Assembly: GCA_018398815.1 (NCBI GenBank)
Contig: CM031595.1
Coordinates: 46,766,167 to 46,830,166 of the forward strand
Reading direction: 5' to 3'
DNA from: Conus ventricosus
Lineage: Eukaryota > Mollusca > Gastropoda > Neogastropoda > Conidae
Length of the DNA: 64,000 nt
A program made the translations under genes and the position numbers. Within the stretch, counting starts at the first letter, position 1, and every line of letters starts with the position of its first letter. A model generated the notes under the pieces. The model searched no databases, was not told the origin of the DNA, and worked only from the letters and a program-made list of their open reading frames with translations. Shown piece after piece: positions 19,902 to 32,109 of this stretch.

Positions 19902-20901
19902 NNNNNNNNNNNNNNNNNNNNNNNNNNNNNNNNNNNNNNNNNNNNNNNNNNNNNNNNNNNNNNNNNNNNNNNNNNNNNNNNNNNNNNNNNNNNNNNNNNN
20001 NNNNNNNNNNNNNNNNNNNNNNNNNNNNNNNNNNNNNNNNNNNNNNNNNNNNNNNNNNNNNNNNNNNNNNNNNNNNNNNNNNNNNNNNNNNNNNNNNNNN
20101 NNNNNNNNNNNNNNNNNNNNNNNNNNNNNNNNNNNNNNNNNNNNNNNNNNNNNNNNNNNNNNNNNNNNNNNNNNNNNNNNNNNNNNNNNNNNNNNNNNNN
20201 NNNNNNNNNNNNNNNNNNNNNNNNNNNNNNNNNNNNNNNNNNNNNNNNNNNNNNNNNNNNNNNNNNNNNNNNNNNNNNNNNNNNNNNNNNNNNNNNNNNN
20301 NNNNNNNNNNNNNNNNNNNNNNNNNNNNNNNNNNNNNNNNNNNNNNNNNNNNNNNNNNNNNNNNNNNNNNNNNNNNNNNNNNNNNNNNNNNNNNNNNNNN
20401 NNNNNNNNNNNNNNNNNNNNNNNNNNNNNNNNNNNNNNNNNNNNNNNNNNNNNNNNNNNNNNNNNNNNNNNNNNNNNNNNNNNNNNNNNNNNNNNNNNNN
20501 NNNNNNNNNNNNNNNNNNNNNNNNNNNNNNNNNNNNNNNNNNNNNNNNNNNNNNNNNNNNNNNNNNNNNNNNNNNNNNNNNNNNNNNNNNNNNNNNNNNN
20601 NNNNNNNNNNNNNNNNNNNNNNNNNNNNNNNNNNNNNNNNNNNNNNNNNNNNNNNNNNNNNNNNNNNNNNNNNNNNNNNNNNNNNNNNNNNNNNNNNNNN
20701 NNNNNNNNNNNNNNNNNNNNNNNNNNNNNNNNNNNNNNNNNNNNNNNNNNNNNNNNNNNNNNNNNNNNNNNNNNNNNNNNNNNNNNNNNNNNNNNNNNNN
20801 NNNNNNNNNNNNNNNNNNNNNNNNNNNNNNNNNNNNNNNNNNNNNNNNNNNNNNNNNNNNNNNNNNNNNNNNNNNNNNNNNNNNNNNNNNNNNNNNNNNN
20901 N
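19902..20901. other. Assembly gap, exactly 1000 N
   Basis: The round number indicates a scaffold gap of arbitrary length. Open frames spanning it are meaningless. Copies A and B lie on the two different flanking contigs. Confidence 1.
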
Positions 20902-21131
20902 TTACACAGCAAGTTTTAAACACCTTAACGCAATTAATCTTGAATCTTTTTCCGCTTACGACGAGTCCTGCTATTTTTTAGTACTATTACTTTGCTGCTG
21001 CTGCGCGTTGCTACCGCTTTTTCCCAGTATTTGACAGTCATGACAGGACGATCTAACAAGGTCGGGTCAACAATGGCGCAGAGAAACGTACATTTCAAAT
21101 CCCACATGCACGCTCAAGCATGCACACACAC

Positions 21132-21168
<37 letters not shown>

Positions 21169-21344
21169 CAGTCAGAGAAGACGTAAACTAATAAAAAGTG
21201 AGGGGAAAGCATCACAACGCTTCTTCGAAGAAACAATTTTAGTACACCTATAAAACTTGTGGTCAGGTCTGCTTGGCGAACAGAAAAAGGGGAGCTGGTT
21301 ACAGACGGAGGACCATAGTATGAAACGAAAACGTTGGCCGTAGA
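20902..21344. other. Unclassified sequence with a (CA)n block
   Basis: (CA)n at about 21122-21167. Nothing else recognised. Confidence 0.6.
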
Positions 21345-21358
21345 CTTTAGGCCTAAAA
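21345..21358 (+). repeat. Target-site duplication, left copy
   Basis: CTTTAGGCCTAAAA, identical over 14 nt to 27287-27300, flanking the minus-strand LINE. Confidence 0.75.
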
Positions 21359-21589
21359 AAAAGATAAGATAATGTTGCTTATAGCCCAGCCGACCGCAGA
21401 GGGCCACATCAGGGCTGTCACCCACGTTAAAATCAACTCACCAGTCATTTAAAAAAAAAAAAAAAAAAAAAAACTTTCACACACCCTCGTTAAATGACAT
21501 CGTCTACAAACGCACCAGAAACTTTTTTAAAAAAATCTTTCTGCCGTAAAATCTTAAATCAGATGAAAAATGTTAATCTCTCTCAAAAC

Positions 21590-21960
21590 CAAGGATCACG
21601 TCAGGCGGGACATCCCTGAACAGGATCTTCATGGACTCCGCTATAAAATGTTGTGTCTCACATCGTGCAAGCCAACACTCCAAAAGAACATGTTTCATTG
21701 TGAGTGGCGCATGACAGGGAAAATGCACCAGGGAGCTTCTTCAACTTTTTTAAAAGGTAAGAATGGGAAAATACGAATGGCCGGTGGGGCAGCCGGGCAC
21801 AGAACCGTTTCCTCTTTACGACCACCCGACGTAGATGGGAGGAACTCCTTAAGGTTTGGACGGATCTGAAAGAGTTTGTTGTTCGTCTGTGTGTTCCAAT
21901 CCTCCTGCCAGAGGTCTCTCACATAATCGTTAATTTTGGGTTTCACATCTGAGCAGGGAT
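21590..21960 (-). pseudogene. LINE ORF2 C-terminal region
   Basis: Contains KPKINDYVRDLWQEDWNTQT, LFQIRPNLKEF and, after a frameshift, KKVEEAPWCIF. These match the post-RNase-H region (RLRTGHS/C-x2-C type) of this LINE group. The knuckle cysteines are partly in other frames. Confidence 0.7.
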
Positions 21961-21999
21961 ATAAGGTTGGACATTTCTCTCTTGGGCGTTTTGGGCTAA

Positions 22000-22600
22000 A
22001 CGATCAACCATTTCGTTCCCGCCGATACCAACATGACCAGGAACCCAAGCAAGAGTAATGTGTAACCGTCCGCCTTCAACTTGCTAAAAGATTCAAAGAA
22101 ATGCAAAAGTTCTGGATGCTGAAGGTTGCGGGCCAGCTATGGCTTCCAAAGCTGACAGCGAATCCGACAGAACCAGAAAGTCCCTCTTTGAAGAATGTGA
22201 GATTATCTTCAAAGCCAAAACCCAGAGCAGTAAGTTCAGCAGAATAGACAAAGCATCTGAATGGAATGTTCCAACATTATCTGAGAGGAGCCCCAGGGCA
22301 AGTAGGCTGCACAGGCCACTCCATCTTCAGACTTGGAACCGTCGTGAAAACTTTTGACAGAATGGGAATTTCGAACAGAGCCCCAGCATACAATGCCTTG
22401 TACCCAGAGACTGGTAACTCTTTACGAAAAGCTGCAAGATCGAAACGAATCTCTGGTGTGAAAAAGGTCCACGGAGGTTGATCCGGAACTTGGAAAAATT
22501 GGAAACTACTTCCCAGGTCTAGACTGCATTCCGCACGTGGGGCTGCATACGAAGACCAAACGGGGGAATAAATTAGGGTTGTTTTCAAACTTATTTTGGG
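22000..22600 (-). pseudogene. LINE RNase H region
   Basis: Minus-strand frames give RFDLAAFRKELPVSGYKAL, then a segment before and after a degraded TDGS motif (FTTVPSLKMEW), and downstream sequence consistent with SDSLSALEA in another frame. The position between RT and the C-terminal region fits RNase H. The catalytic acidic residues cannot be read in one frame. Confidence 0.6.
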
Positions 22601-22699
22601 AACGGAGGGTCAAAGACACAGTCCATAGGCAGGATTCGCGGTTCTGAAAACAGTCGGATATAATAATTCAAAGACAGTTTCACCCTGCGTTTGGGACAG

Positions 22700-24420
22700 T
22701 GAAGGTTCACCCGCACTCTGCGTACAGGCTGTACACAGGGGTGGTGCGGAACGCTCCAAGACAAAAGACGAAGCCCTTGATGGTGGATAGGGTCCAAGAG
22801 TTTAGTAAGATGATCTTGCGGAGCCGTACACAGCACAACCGTAGTCCAGTTTGGAACGGACCGGGGCTCTGTAGAGGTGCAACAAAGTTTTCTTATCAGC
22901 GCCCCAGTCGGTGTGTGCTACGCCCCCGCAGAATATTCAGTCCCTTTTTGGCAAGCAGTTTTGAGGTTTTAATATGGCTGAGAAAGTTAAGTTTTTGGTC
23001 AAAAATGACTCCCAGAAATTTGGCCTCTTTAACAGCTGGAATGGGAGATTTCCCTACTTGAAGCCCGGGATCTGGAAAAAACTGACGGAAATTATGGAAG
23101 TGAATACACGGGTTTTTGTAGCAAAAGGTGAAACCGTTTTCATCCGCCCACCGATGGATTTTATCAAACGCAAAGCGGGAGCCTGCGCTGGACACTCGGG
23201 TACAGCTTCCAGTTGCGTAGACAGCAAAATCATCCACAAACAATGAGCAGTCTGAACCCTGCTGAACTGATTGAACAATGTTGTTGATCTTAATACTAAA
23301 GAGGGCAGGAGATTAGTATGCTCCCTGGGAAAACCCCCAAACTCCTGCTCGTGGACATCAAGAGGTGGTGCCAACCCGGACCTGAAACTGTCGTTCTGCC
23401 AAAAATTTTGAATAAAGCGGAAATGACCTCGAAAACCCAGATCGTGGAGATCATGAAGTATCCCGACTTCCAGGTGGTATCGTAGGCCTTCTCCAAGTCA
23501 AAGAAAATTGCCACTCCCATGCTGTTTGTTCAGAAAGGCGTTCCGAAGTGTAGATTCCAGACGAATCAAATGGTCAACGGAGTCCGATGTTTGCGGAAAC
23601 CACACGTTCTTTCGCCAAAAAGGCCATCGGTTTTCAAGTTTCCACATGAGCCTAGCATTGACCATTTTTCCATCAATTTACAAACACAGCGGGTCAAAGC
23701 TATGGGGACGGTAATTTAAAAGGTTAGAAAGATCTTTTCCAGGTTTGGGGAGGGGAAAATGAGGGCTTTTCGCCAAGAGGGTGGAAAAAAACCTGTAGTC
23801 CACACATGGTTGTAGACCTGTAGCAGTATGTTCAGACCTCTAACGGAAGATGTTTCAACAGCTGATAATGGATTTCATCTATACCTGGAGAGGAATCGCT
23901 GCAAGAAAGCAAGGCAGATTTCAGCTCTTTTTAACGTGAAAGGAAGATTGTAGCTCCATGTTGTCGGACAAAAATTTTGCAGGGTGATTTTTCTTTTAGG
24001 GCTTTGTTTTTTGACAAAAGTGGCTGATTTATTAGAAAGGAGGATTCTTTTCAATGGTTGAAGCAAGCAGATTAGCAACTGCTTTCTTCTCTGTTATTAA
24101 AGAATCCGAAAACTTGAGAGGGTTTCACAGTGGCAGGTGTTTTTCCCCTTTAATTTCTTAATGATGTTCCACACTTTTTTCTGGAAGATTTTGATGTCAG
24201 CCTGGAGCAGAGCTTCTCCAGGACGACGTTTACTGATTTTAAAAGTGTGTCTAGATTTAGCACGGAGTTTTTGATGGGCTCGAGCGTTGGGACCCGAAGG
24301 TGGGTGGTACACCGACGCTGAGCCCGTTTTCTAACTTTGGAAATTTGTTGGCAGTCTGAATCAAACCAGGGTGTTTTTGGCATTTGAAGTTTATCGGGAA
24401 GGGCACTGGAATACAAGCTT
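22700..24420 (-). pseudogene. LINE reverse transcriptase domain, frameshifted
   Basis: Pre-RT sequence KTPWFDSDCQQISKVRKRAQ (about 24380) leads into RT motif A IFFDLEKAYDTTWKSGY (23510-23460), the catalytic motif SLFVDDFAVYATGS (about 23240), ADENGFTFCYKNPCIHF, and AKFLGVIFDQKLNFLSHI (about 23000). The order is that of LINE RTs. FVDD retains the aspartate pair. At least five frame changes are needed. Confidence 0.8.
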
Positions 24421-24649
24421 TAGCACACTTGATCACAGTGTTAGTCAGTGATTCAGCGGGGCCGGACTCTGAAGAAAGTCAGTGTCCTGGAATTCTTTAG
24501 AAATAGTGGTTGCAAATAGATCCCAGTTTGCTTTCTGTAATTAGATGTTGAGAGACAGAGACGTGTTTTATTATGACGGGTTGTAGTAAGACAGGGAAAT
24601 GGTCACTTCCGTCAGATCGTCATGGCAGACCACTCATAGTCCAGGACCA

Positions 24650-25210
24650 CGAGGGGTCACAAACCGACAAATCTAAACACGAAAAATGAACCCGTGGAAG
24701 AATGGAGGTAAGTTGCAGATCCGCCGTTCAGACAAAACAAATCCAAATCCGAAAGGACATCCTCAATCAGCAGACCTCTGGATGACGAACCGGTACTACC
24801 CCAAAAAGGGTTGTGACCGTTAAAGTCACCCAACAGCAAAAAAGGTCGAGGGGTTTTCCCTAACAGACTGACAAAGGGCCTGACGACAAACCGGACAGAT
24901 GGGGTAGATAAAGAGAACAGATTGTGACAGTCTTGTGGAGAGTGACTCTCGCAGCTACAGCCTGAAGGGAGGTGACAGAGCGACAGGACTATACAACAAA
25001 GTTTTGTGAAGGAGAAGGGCCAACACCGCCCGACATCCCAACGTGGATGGTTGTGCAGGTTTTTGAAAGAATATTAAAGCCCGAAAGAGTAAAGGTCTTC
25101 TGGCTTTGAATTTGGTTTTTTGAAGAGCCACGACAGAAGGTTTCATAGATTGACACAGAAGCTGCAGCTCCTCGAAGTTAGAATTTAGACCACGGATATT
25201 CCAAGGAATA
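24650..25210 (-). pseudogene. LINE APE-type endonuclease domain
   Basis: Starts WNIRGLNSNFEELQLL and continues SVVALQKTKFK, where relatives have QETK, so the catalytic Glu codon appears changed. The later motif LLGDFNGHNPFWGS supplies the conserved Asp and Asn. This domain nicks target DNA for target-primed reverse transcription. Frameshifts separate the motifs. Confidence 0.75.
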
Positions 25211-25259
25211 TTGTATTATCCATGGTGCAGAGGGCGAAAAGGAGAGAGATCAGGTCATC

Positions 25260-26480
25260 TCCCTCAACATCTGCTGCTAAGCTGTAAATTGTTGCTTAAT
25301 TTCACTGGACTATCTGCAGACCTGCTGGCAGACTTGCCAACAGGTGAAGTAGGTCTGGGTTTGGGGGACGGTGGAGGTTTCTTCCTTATCTCCACCATCT
25401 CCACACTGGGTTGAACTCCCTTGCCCGCACGGGCACTGGACAGAGGAGTTCGAGTCGGGGTGCTGGTGTTTTAATCTGCCCAGCAGCAGATGTTGTAGAC
25501 TGCTGGGCAGTCTGAGGGTGGCGGGAAATTTTGGGCCTCCACCAGGGGGACTCACTTTGGTTGAGAGGTGGTGGACCTGCTTCCACCAGAGCTACAGTTT
25601 TTCCTTGCAATGTCTTTGAAAAAGTAAAGTTATCATCTGACAGCAGACTGACCGAGTTGGAACTGTTGGAACTTTTTTTACGGCCGAAGCATACGAAGAA
25701 GCCTCGGCGACTGACTGCCCACAAAACCCGCTTGCGGGCTTCAAAAAAGGAGATCTTCTTTTCTGTCTTAACCTTTGTATTGCAGATTCCTGAATCCACA
25801 GAGGACAATTCCGTGAAGAGGAGGGATGGTCGCCACCGCAGTTTGCACAATGTGCCGGATCTTTACACGGCCCATCATGGGTTGCCCTTTCAGCAAATAC
25901 CACACACCTCCTGCCCAGAACAACGGTCTCGACATGGCCAAAATTCTGGCATCGGGAAACACCTCAACGGGACGGACGTACAACTGAACCTGACAATCAG
26001 GTAGCCGACTTTGATGACCGAGGCAGCACAGGTTGCAGAATGTCAGAAAGAGGGGTGTGGTGGCCACTCTTTCTGCACCCTTCTTGACAGTCACCCTGCG
26101 CACCTCCGTCACAAACCCCGGGATGCCAGCCTCCGTTTTGATTTCTGCCTCTGAGACTCCTGATAATTCCCCCGGCAGCGAATCACGCCTTTAGATGAAT
26201 TTAGCTGTTTGTGGGGAGTTACCCTGATCTCCCTGTCCACTATTTAGTTGCTTTCAGCAGCTGTTCAGATTGTTTGTGTGACTTGCATTGAAAAGAAATG
26301 AACCCCCTTCCCCAACCTCTTGATGGACCGAGGGTCACCTGCTAAAAACTTGAAGCCCTTCTGTATGGCGAAAGGGCTCAGACTGAAAGGGGTCTTTCCT
26401 GCTCCGTCCCCTTCCTCACGAGCCAGGAAGCCCAGAATCCTGTCCTCTGTCGTACCTCCATATCAAATCACCCATCGGAA
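25260..26480 (-). pseudogene. LINE ORF1 (gag-like) with zinc knuckle
   Basis: The N-terminal part reads LSPFAIQKGFKFLAGDPRS near 26360, then GVIRCRGNY near 26180, then TEVRRVTVKKGAERV (26112). The knuckle region HCANCGGDHPSSSRNCPLW lies near 25830. The protein would bind element RNA. The frame shifts several times, and the Pro/Ser-rich tail continues to about 25300, shortly before the endonuclease start. Confidence 0.75.
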
Positions 26481-27286
26481 TCAAAATTCCCTGAAATAGG
26501 GGATGGGAGCCTTCCTCTTTTTTGGGGGGATTGTTTTTGAAAAAGCCATAATGTATTTTATTTTATTTCATCTCTCCCTTACCCACCACCTTGGGCCCAA
26601 CTAAGGGGCCAGGCCAAGAAACCAATGTCTTGACCCCTTCCCGGGTTCGGAGAGATATCGACAAACAGAAACTACCAACCCTATCCCCCCCCGATCATGC
26701 TCAACTCCCGGGACAGAGAGCTGAGCACTGCAGGGTTAACCCTTTGGGCCCGTAGGGAACTGTCTGTCTTGACCCAGCCCCAAGAAGGGGAGCCGATTAG
26801 TAAAACCCGGGCCAAAGTGTACTTCCTGTCTAGGAGAGGTCCGAGCCAAAGTGATGTGTTGAGAAACGCTGGCCCTCTCAATCACCAGGATCTCATTCCC
26901 CTCCGACACAGGGCGCACCGCACGGCAAACACGGCGGATCTTAAGGAGACCACAGAGAGAAAAGGGGTGTGGAAAAGAAGACTTGAAGAGGAGACGAAGA
27001 TAGAAAAGGGCCAAAGAAAGGCAGAAAAACAAGAAAAGGAGAAAGGCGGGTTACTCTTAGTCAGGATCCTCACCCTTAGCCTATCTGACATGGGAAGCCC
27101 TACCAGGGGCATCAACTTCTTACCACGTTTCGCTTAGGCCATACAGCATCTGCACCTCTCAGGCCTAGAAGCAGTGTGAAAAAACCAGCCTATCTCAAAG
27201 TATTGATGCCCCCGCCAGCAAAGCCTAAGGGATCACTGGACCACGCAAACCCTCCGACCACGACAAGGTCGCAACCCCCCGGAGGG

Positions 27287-27300
27287 CTTTAGGCCTAAAA
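27287..27300 (+). repeat. Target-site duplication, right copy
   Basis: CTTTAGGCCTAAAA, the match of 21345-21358. Confidence 0.75.
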
Positions 27301-28397
27301 GAAGGACGTCTGTACACGTGGATGTCATACAAAACAAAACAAACAAACAAAAATCACGTTGGCCGTATGTTTTGCCCTGAAAAGAAGCGAGTATGCAAGA
27401 CATGGATGTCAGCAGCAGAACGAAAATGAAGAGGAGTGGACAGACTGAAGGGTTCAGAGTGACAGGCTGGGCCTGGTCTTCAAACGACTTGAATGACAGA
27501 AGAAAGAGATATCCTTTGTTCAACGTGCCATTGGCGAAGGGGAACGAAAGAGACAGGTGCAACACAAACATGGTAAGAGGATCCGACTAGCAGTGCTCCG
27601 GAGTTCATTGATGCCAGATCCTCTGGACTGGAAAAGATTTTCGGTTATTTTGGTGTATACTGGACAAATGAGCGCTTACAAGTAAAAGACAGCCTCTTCA
27701 TTAACACAGGAACAAAAGGAACCAATTCTTCTGCGCTCAACGTGAAAGGTGCGACTAATACAAGGGAAGAAAGTGGTTGAAACCAGAGTTTCCTCAATCA
27801 ATGCACCCAGACTGCTCATCCATTGAACAATCTAGTTTTTGTCTCGTCTTGCTTGCATTCTAAAAAGATAACAGATCTATGAGAGCAAAAAAACAAAAAG
27901 AATAAAAGAAAGAGAAAGGAGAATAAAAAAAAAGGGGGGGGGATGGGTGGGAGAGACAGTTCTATAACCGTCGTTAGAGACAGGCAGCAAAAGGGTTATG
28001 GCCGTCCTAACTCTGCCCAAGCGCTGCTGTGTCATGGAACAAGGAGATAAACAGATGACCGTTTCACACCAGCTTCTCAAGTCCATGATCATTGCTAAAA
28101 TGAATCCTTCAACATCCCGTCCTATATCGCAAATATAGTATGGTCAAATGAGAAGAGAACAACAACTAGACTGTTTAACAGTTACATGTCAAATGAAAAC
28201 CAAAAAACAAAAAAAAAAGAGGGGGGAGGGAGGGGGGGGGGGGGGGGGGGGCTTGGGGCGTGGAGAGGTTACAAACCAAAGAGAGAGAAAAAGCGATGTT
28301 GGACTTCGTGGAAGGCAAATAACTTATACAGGAAAAATAAAAATGAGCGTGCATAAATCTGCACGAGATGATCGCAAATCGGCAGGGATGAGAAATA
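27301..28397. other. No gene recognised; G run
   Basis: Unclassified sequence with a G run at about 28230-28250 and A-rich stretches. Confidence 0.55.
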
Positions 28398-28795
28398 GAG
28401 AAACCACCCGCTTTCCATCCTCCCAGTTAGAGAAAAACAACCCCGTTTTCCATCCTCCCAGTTAGAGAAACAACCCCGCTTTCCATCCTCCCAGTTAGAG
28501 AAACAACCCCGCTTTCCATCCTCCCAGTTAGAGAAACAACCCCGCTTTCCATCCTCCCAGTTAGAGAAACAACCCCGCTTTCCATCCTCCCAGTTAGAGA
28601 AACAACCCGCTTTCCATCCTCCCAGTTAGAGAAACAACCCCGTTTTCCATCCTCCCAGTTAGAGAAACAACCCCGCTTTCCACCCTCCCAGTTAGAGAAA
28701 CAACCCCGCTTTCCACCCTCCCAGTTAGAGAAACAACCCCGCTTTCCATCCTCCCAGTTAGAGAAACAACCCCGCTTTCCACCCTCCCAGTTGAC
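28398..28795 (+). repeat. 33 bp minisatellite, about 12 units
   Basis: Unit contains CCATCCTCCCAGTTAGAGAA and ACAACCCCGCTTT. Length is a multiple of 3, so the minus strand shows an artefactual SNWEGGKRGCF repeat frame. Variants CCATCC/CCACCC and one deleted C occur. Confidence 0.96.
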
Positions 28796-29169
28796 TGCCA
28801 CGTTTTATCAGGAAGGAATTCTCGCATAGAGACATTTCTCGTTTTCTATTCACAAGGACTGTTACGACTTATGATCCTGATATTACATGATTCGATACAG
28901 AAAAAAACACACAACAAAAAAGATGATTTGGAAAGCAGACCGGAAAAAAATCATCAAAAGCAGCTGTCCAAATCAAAAAAACAACGAAGGAGAGAGAAAG
29001 CAGTCGTTAGGCCAATGTTGAAATTCATATTTACTAGCACTAGCGGCAAGATCAAATGGCTGATGCACTCAGCACGGCTCAGTTTTATGTGTCCTTAGAA
29101 GCCAATCGTCCACCTCGTATGACATGCATTGGTTTACACGACTGTAAGTACGTATGCCATTTTTTGCAC

Positions 29170-29205
29170 CTCTCTCTCTCTCTCGTTGTGTGCGCGCGCG
29201 CGCGC

Positions 29206-29252
<47 letters not shown>

Positions 29253-29410
29253 TGTGTGTGTCTGTGTGTGTGTCTGTGTGTATGTGTCTGTGTGTATGTG
29301 TGTGTAAGCGCGCGCCTGCCTGTGTGTGTGTTTGTGTGTGCGCGTATGTGTGTGCGAGCGTGCGTGTGTGTGCGTGTGTGTGCGCGCACGTGCATGCGTG
29401 CGCGTATGCG

Positions 29411-29469
<59 letters not shown>

Positions 29470-29494
29470 TGCGTGTGTGTGTTTGTGTGTGTGT

Positions 29495-29526
<32 letters not shown>

Positions 29527-29596
29527 TGTGTGTGTGTGTGTGTTTGTGTGAGTGCGTGTGTGCGAGTGCGTGTGTGTGTGTTTGTGAGTGTCTCTG

Positions 29597-29667
<71 letters not shown>

Positions 29668-29680
29668 CGTGTGTGTGTTG
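29170..29680. repeat. Long (TG)n tract with CG-rich segments
   Basis: About 510 bp of TG/CG alternation (GCGCGCGCGCG at about 29191-29203), strongly Z-DNA-prone. All open frames here are artefacts. Confidence 0.97.
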
Positions 29681-29964
29681 ACAGAACGTCTGTTACAGTC
29701 ATGAAATGGCTCCAAGTGGTCGGCTTGACCACAACAAAATGACAGTGAATGTATCAACATCACAGACAGCTGACTGGGGTTTGTTTCTGAAGGTATCCAA
29801 GGTTCTAAGCTGCTGTGGAAAACAGATGCTGCCACATAGAGGACATGTTGCTGTGCCAGGTGTGCTAAAATATTTTACAGCGTAGGTCACATTATGCCAG
29901 GCGTGCAGCGGGTGACCTACACTTTACGGCGAAAGTAATAAAATGCCAAGTGCGCACTGCCGAA
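29681..29964. other. No feature recognised
   Basis: Short non-repetitive stretch. Its end already shows degraded versions of the next minisatellite unit (GGCGTGCAGCGGGTGACC). Confidence 0.5.
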
Positions 29965-30700
29965 ATTTACAGTGTCAGACGTACAAAGGTATCCTACACT
30001 TTACGGCAAAAGCAACATAGTGTCTGGCGTACAAGGATATCCCACTCTTTTACGGCGAAATAAGCATAGAGGCAGGCGTACAAGGGTATCCTACACATTA
30101 CGGCGAAAACAGCATAGTGTCAGGCGTACAAGGGTATCCTACACTTTATGGCGAAAACAGCATAGTGTCAGGCATACAAAGGTATCCTACACTTTACGGC
30201 GAAAACAGCATAGTGTCAGGCGTACAAGGGTATCCTACACTTTACGGCGAAAGTAACATAGTGTCAGGCGTACAACGGTATCCTACACTTTACGGCGAAA
30301 GTAGCATAGTGTCAGGCGTACAAGGGTATCCTACACTTAACGGCGAAAGTAGCACAGTGTCAGGCGTACAAACGAATACACTACCTTTATGGCAAAATTA
30401 ACATAGTATCAGGGGTACAAGGGTATCATGCACTTTACGGCAAAAAGTAGCATACAGTCAGGCGTGCACCGAGTACACTACACTTTACGGCGAAAGTAAC
30501 AGTGTCTGGCATGAATCAGGTATTCAGCACCTTACAAAGTAACAATGCCAGGCGTGGATTGGGTATCCTACACCTTACATGGCTAAAGTAACATAGTTCA
30601 GGTGCGCACGGATACACTACACATCACTGATTAAGTACCTTGGCTGCAAGAAGTGGACGGAAAGACTAACATCTTACGGCGAAAGTTCCATGGGATGCAA
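29965..30700 (+). repeat. 48 bp minisatellite U1, with degenerate right part
   Basis: Unit contains GTGTCAGGCGTACAAGGGTA, TCCTACACTTTACGGCGAAA and ACAGCATA. About nine regular units to 30400, then degraded units to about 30700 that grade into the next block. Confidence 0.95.
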
Positions 30701-31290
30701 GCATACACACTTTACAGAGAAAGAAACATGGGGCTTGGGGTGCATAGACAGCCTACCTGTTACGTAGAAAGCAAAATGATGCCAGGTGTGCACAGATAGC
30801 CTAGACCTTACGGAGAAAGTAACATGATGCCAGGTGTGCATATATAGCCTAAACCTTACGGAGAAAGTAACATGATGCCAGGTGTGCATATATAGCCTAA
30901 ACCTTACGGAGAAAGTAACATGATGCCAGGTGTGCATATATAGCCTAAACCTTACGGAGAAAGTAACACGATGCCAGGTGTGCATATATAGCCTAAACCT
31001 TACAGAGAAGTAACACGATGCCAGGTGTGCATATATAGCCTAAACCTTACGGAGAAAGTAACATGATGCCAGGTGTGCAATAATAGCCTAAACCTTACGG
31101 AGAAAGTAACACGATGCCAGGTGTGCATATATAGCCTAAACCTTACGGAGAAAGTAACATGATGCCAGGTGTGCATATATAGCCTAAACCTTACGGAGAA
31201 AGTAACATGATGCCAGGTGTGCACAGATAGCCTAAACCTTACGGAGAAAGTAACACGATGCCAGGTGTGCATATACAGCCTAAACCTTAG
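30701..31290 (+). repeat. 48-49 bp minisatellite U2, about 11 regular units
   Basis: Unit contains GATGCCAGGTGTGCATATAT, AGCCTAAACCTTACGGAGAA and AGTAACAT. It aligns position by position with U1, so it is a diverged subfamily. Regular units start at about 30780. Confidence 0.95.
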
Positions 31291-32055
31291 GTGAAAAAAA
31301 ATAACATGGTGCCAGATCTGAAGAGAGATCCTACTCCGAAAATAACATATGCCGGATATGAACGGATATCCTACTCCGAAAATGACATGGTACCGGATAT
31401 GAACGGATATCCTACTCCGAAAAAAAATAGCATCGTCCCGGATTATGAACGGATTTTCCTACTCTGAAAATAGCATGGTGCCGGATATGAACGGATATCC
31501 TACTCCGAAAATAACATGGTGCCGGATATGAACGGATATCCTACTCCGAAAATAACATGGTGCCGGATATGAACGGATATCCTACTCCGAAAATAGCATC
31601 GTCCCGGATATGAACGGATATCTACTCCCAGAATAGCATGGTGCCGGATATGAACGGATATCCTACTCCGAGAATAGCATGGTGCCGGATATGAACGGAT
31701 ATCCTACTCCGAAAATAGCATCGTCCCGGATATGAACGAATATCCTGCTCCGAAAAGAGCATGGTGCCGGATATGAACGGATATCCTGCTCCGAAATAGC
31801 ATGGTGCCGGATATGAACGGATATCCTGCTCCGAAAATAGCATGGTGCCGGATATGAACGGATATCCTACTCCGAAAATAACATGGTGCCGGATATGAAC
31901 GGATATCCTGCTCCGAAAATAGCATGGTGCCGGATATGAACGGATATCCTGCTCCGAAAATAGCATGGTGCCGGATATGAACGGATATCCTGCTCCGAAA
32001 ATAGCATGGTGCCGGATATGAACGGATATCCTGCTCCGAAAATAGCATGGTGCCT
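31291..32055 (+). repeat. 41 bp minisatellite U3, about 17 units
   Basis: Unit contains GGTGCCGGATATGAACGGAT, ATCCTACTCCGAAAATAGCA. It aligns with U1/U2 except for a missing segment of about 7 bp around the TTTACGG part. The right half favours CTGCTCC over CTACTCC. Confidence 0.95.
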
Positions 32056-32109
32056 GGTTGACCCAGCAGTGACGCACCGCATGTTCAAGTTCTGACCGAC
32101 ATGAACACT

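Larger units (their letters stand above)
21359..27286 (-). mobile_element. Near full-length I/Nimb/Jockey-type LINE, frameshifted
   Basis: On the minus strand this 5.93 kb element starts with CCCTCCGGGGGGTTGCGACC, a 5' end style common to this LINE group. It then encodes a gag-like ORF1 with zinc knuckles, an APE endonuclease, an RT, an RNase H and a C-terminal region. It ends after GGCTGGGCTATAAGC with a TTATCTTATC-type tail. A 14 bp direct repeat flanks it. Many frameshifts and stops interrupt the frames, so it is inactive as read. Clade choice among RNase-H-bearing groups is tentative. Confidence 0.82.

Noticed and set aside
19808..20923. 371-codon frame spanning the gap
   Set aside because: Almost entirely N.
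28427..28827. Frames with SNWEGGKRGCF repeats
   Set aside because: 33 bp minisatellite; multiple frames open equally.
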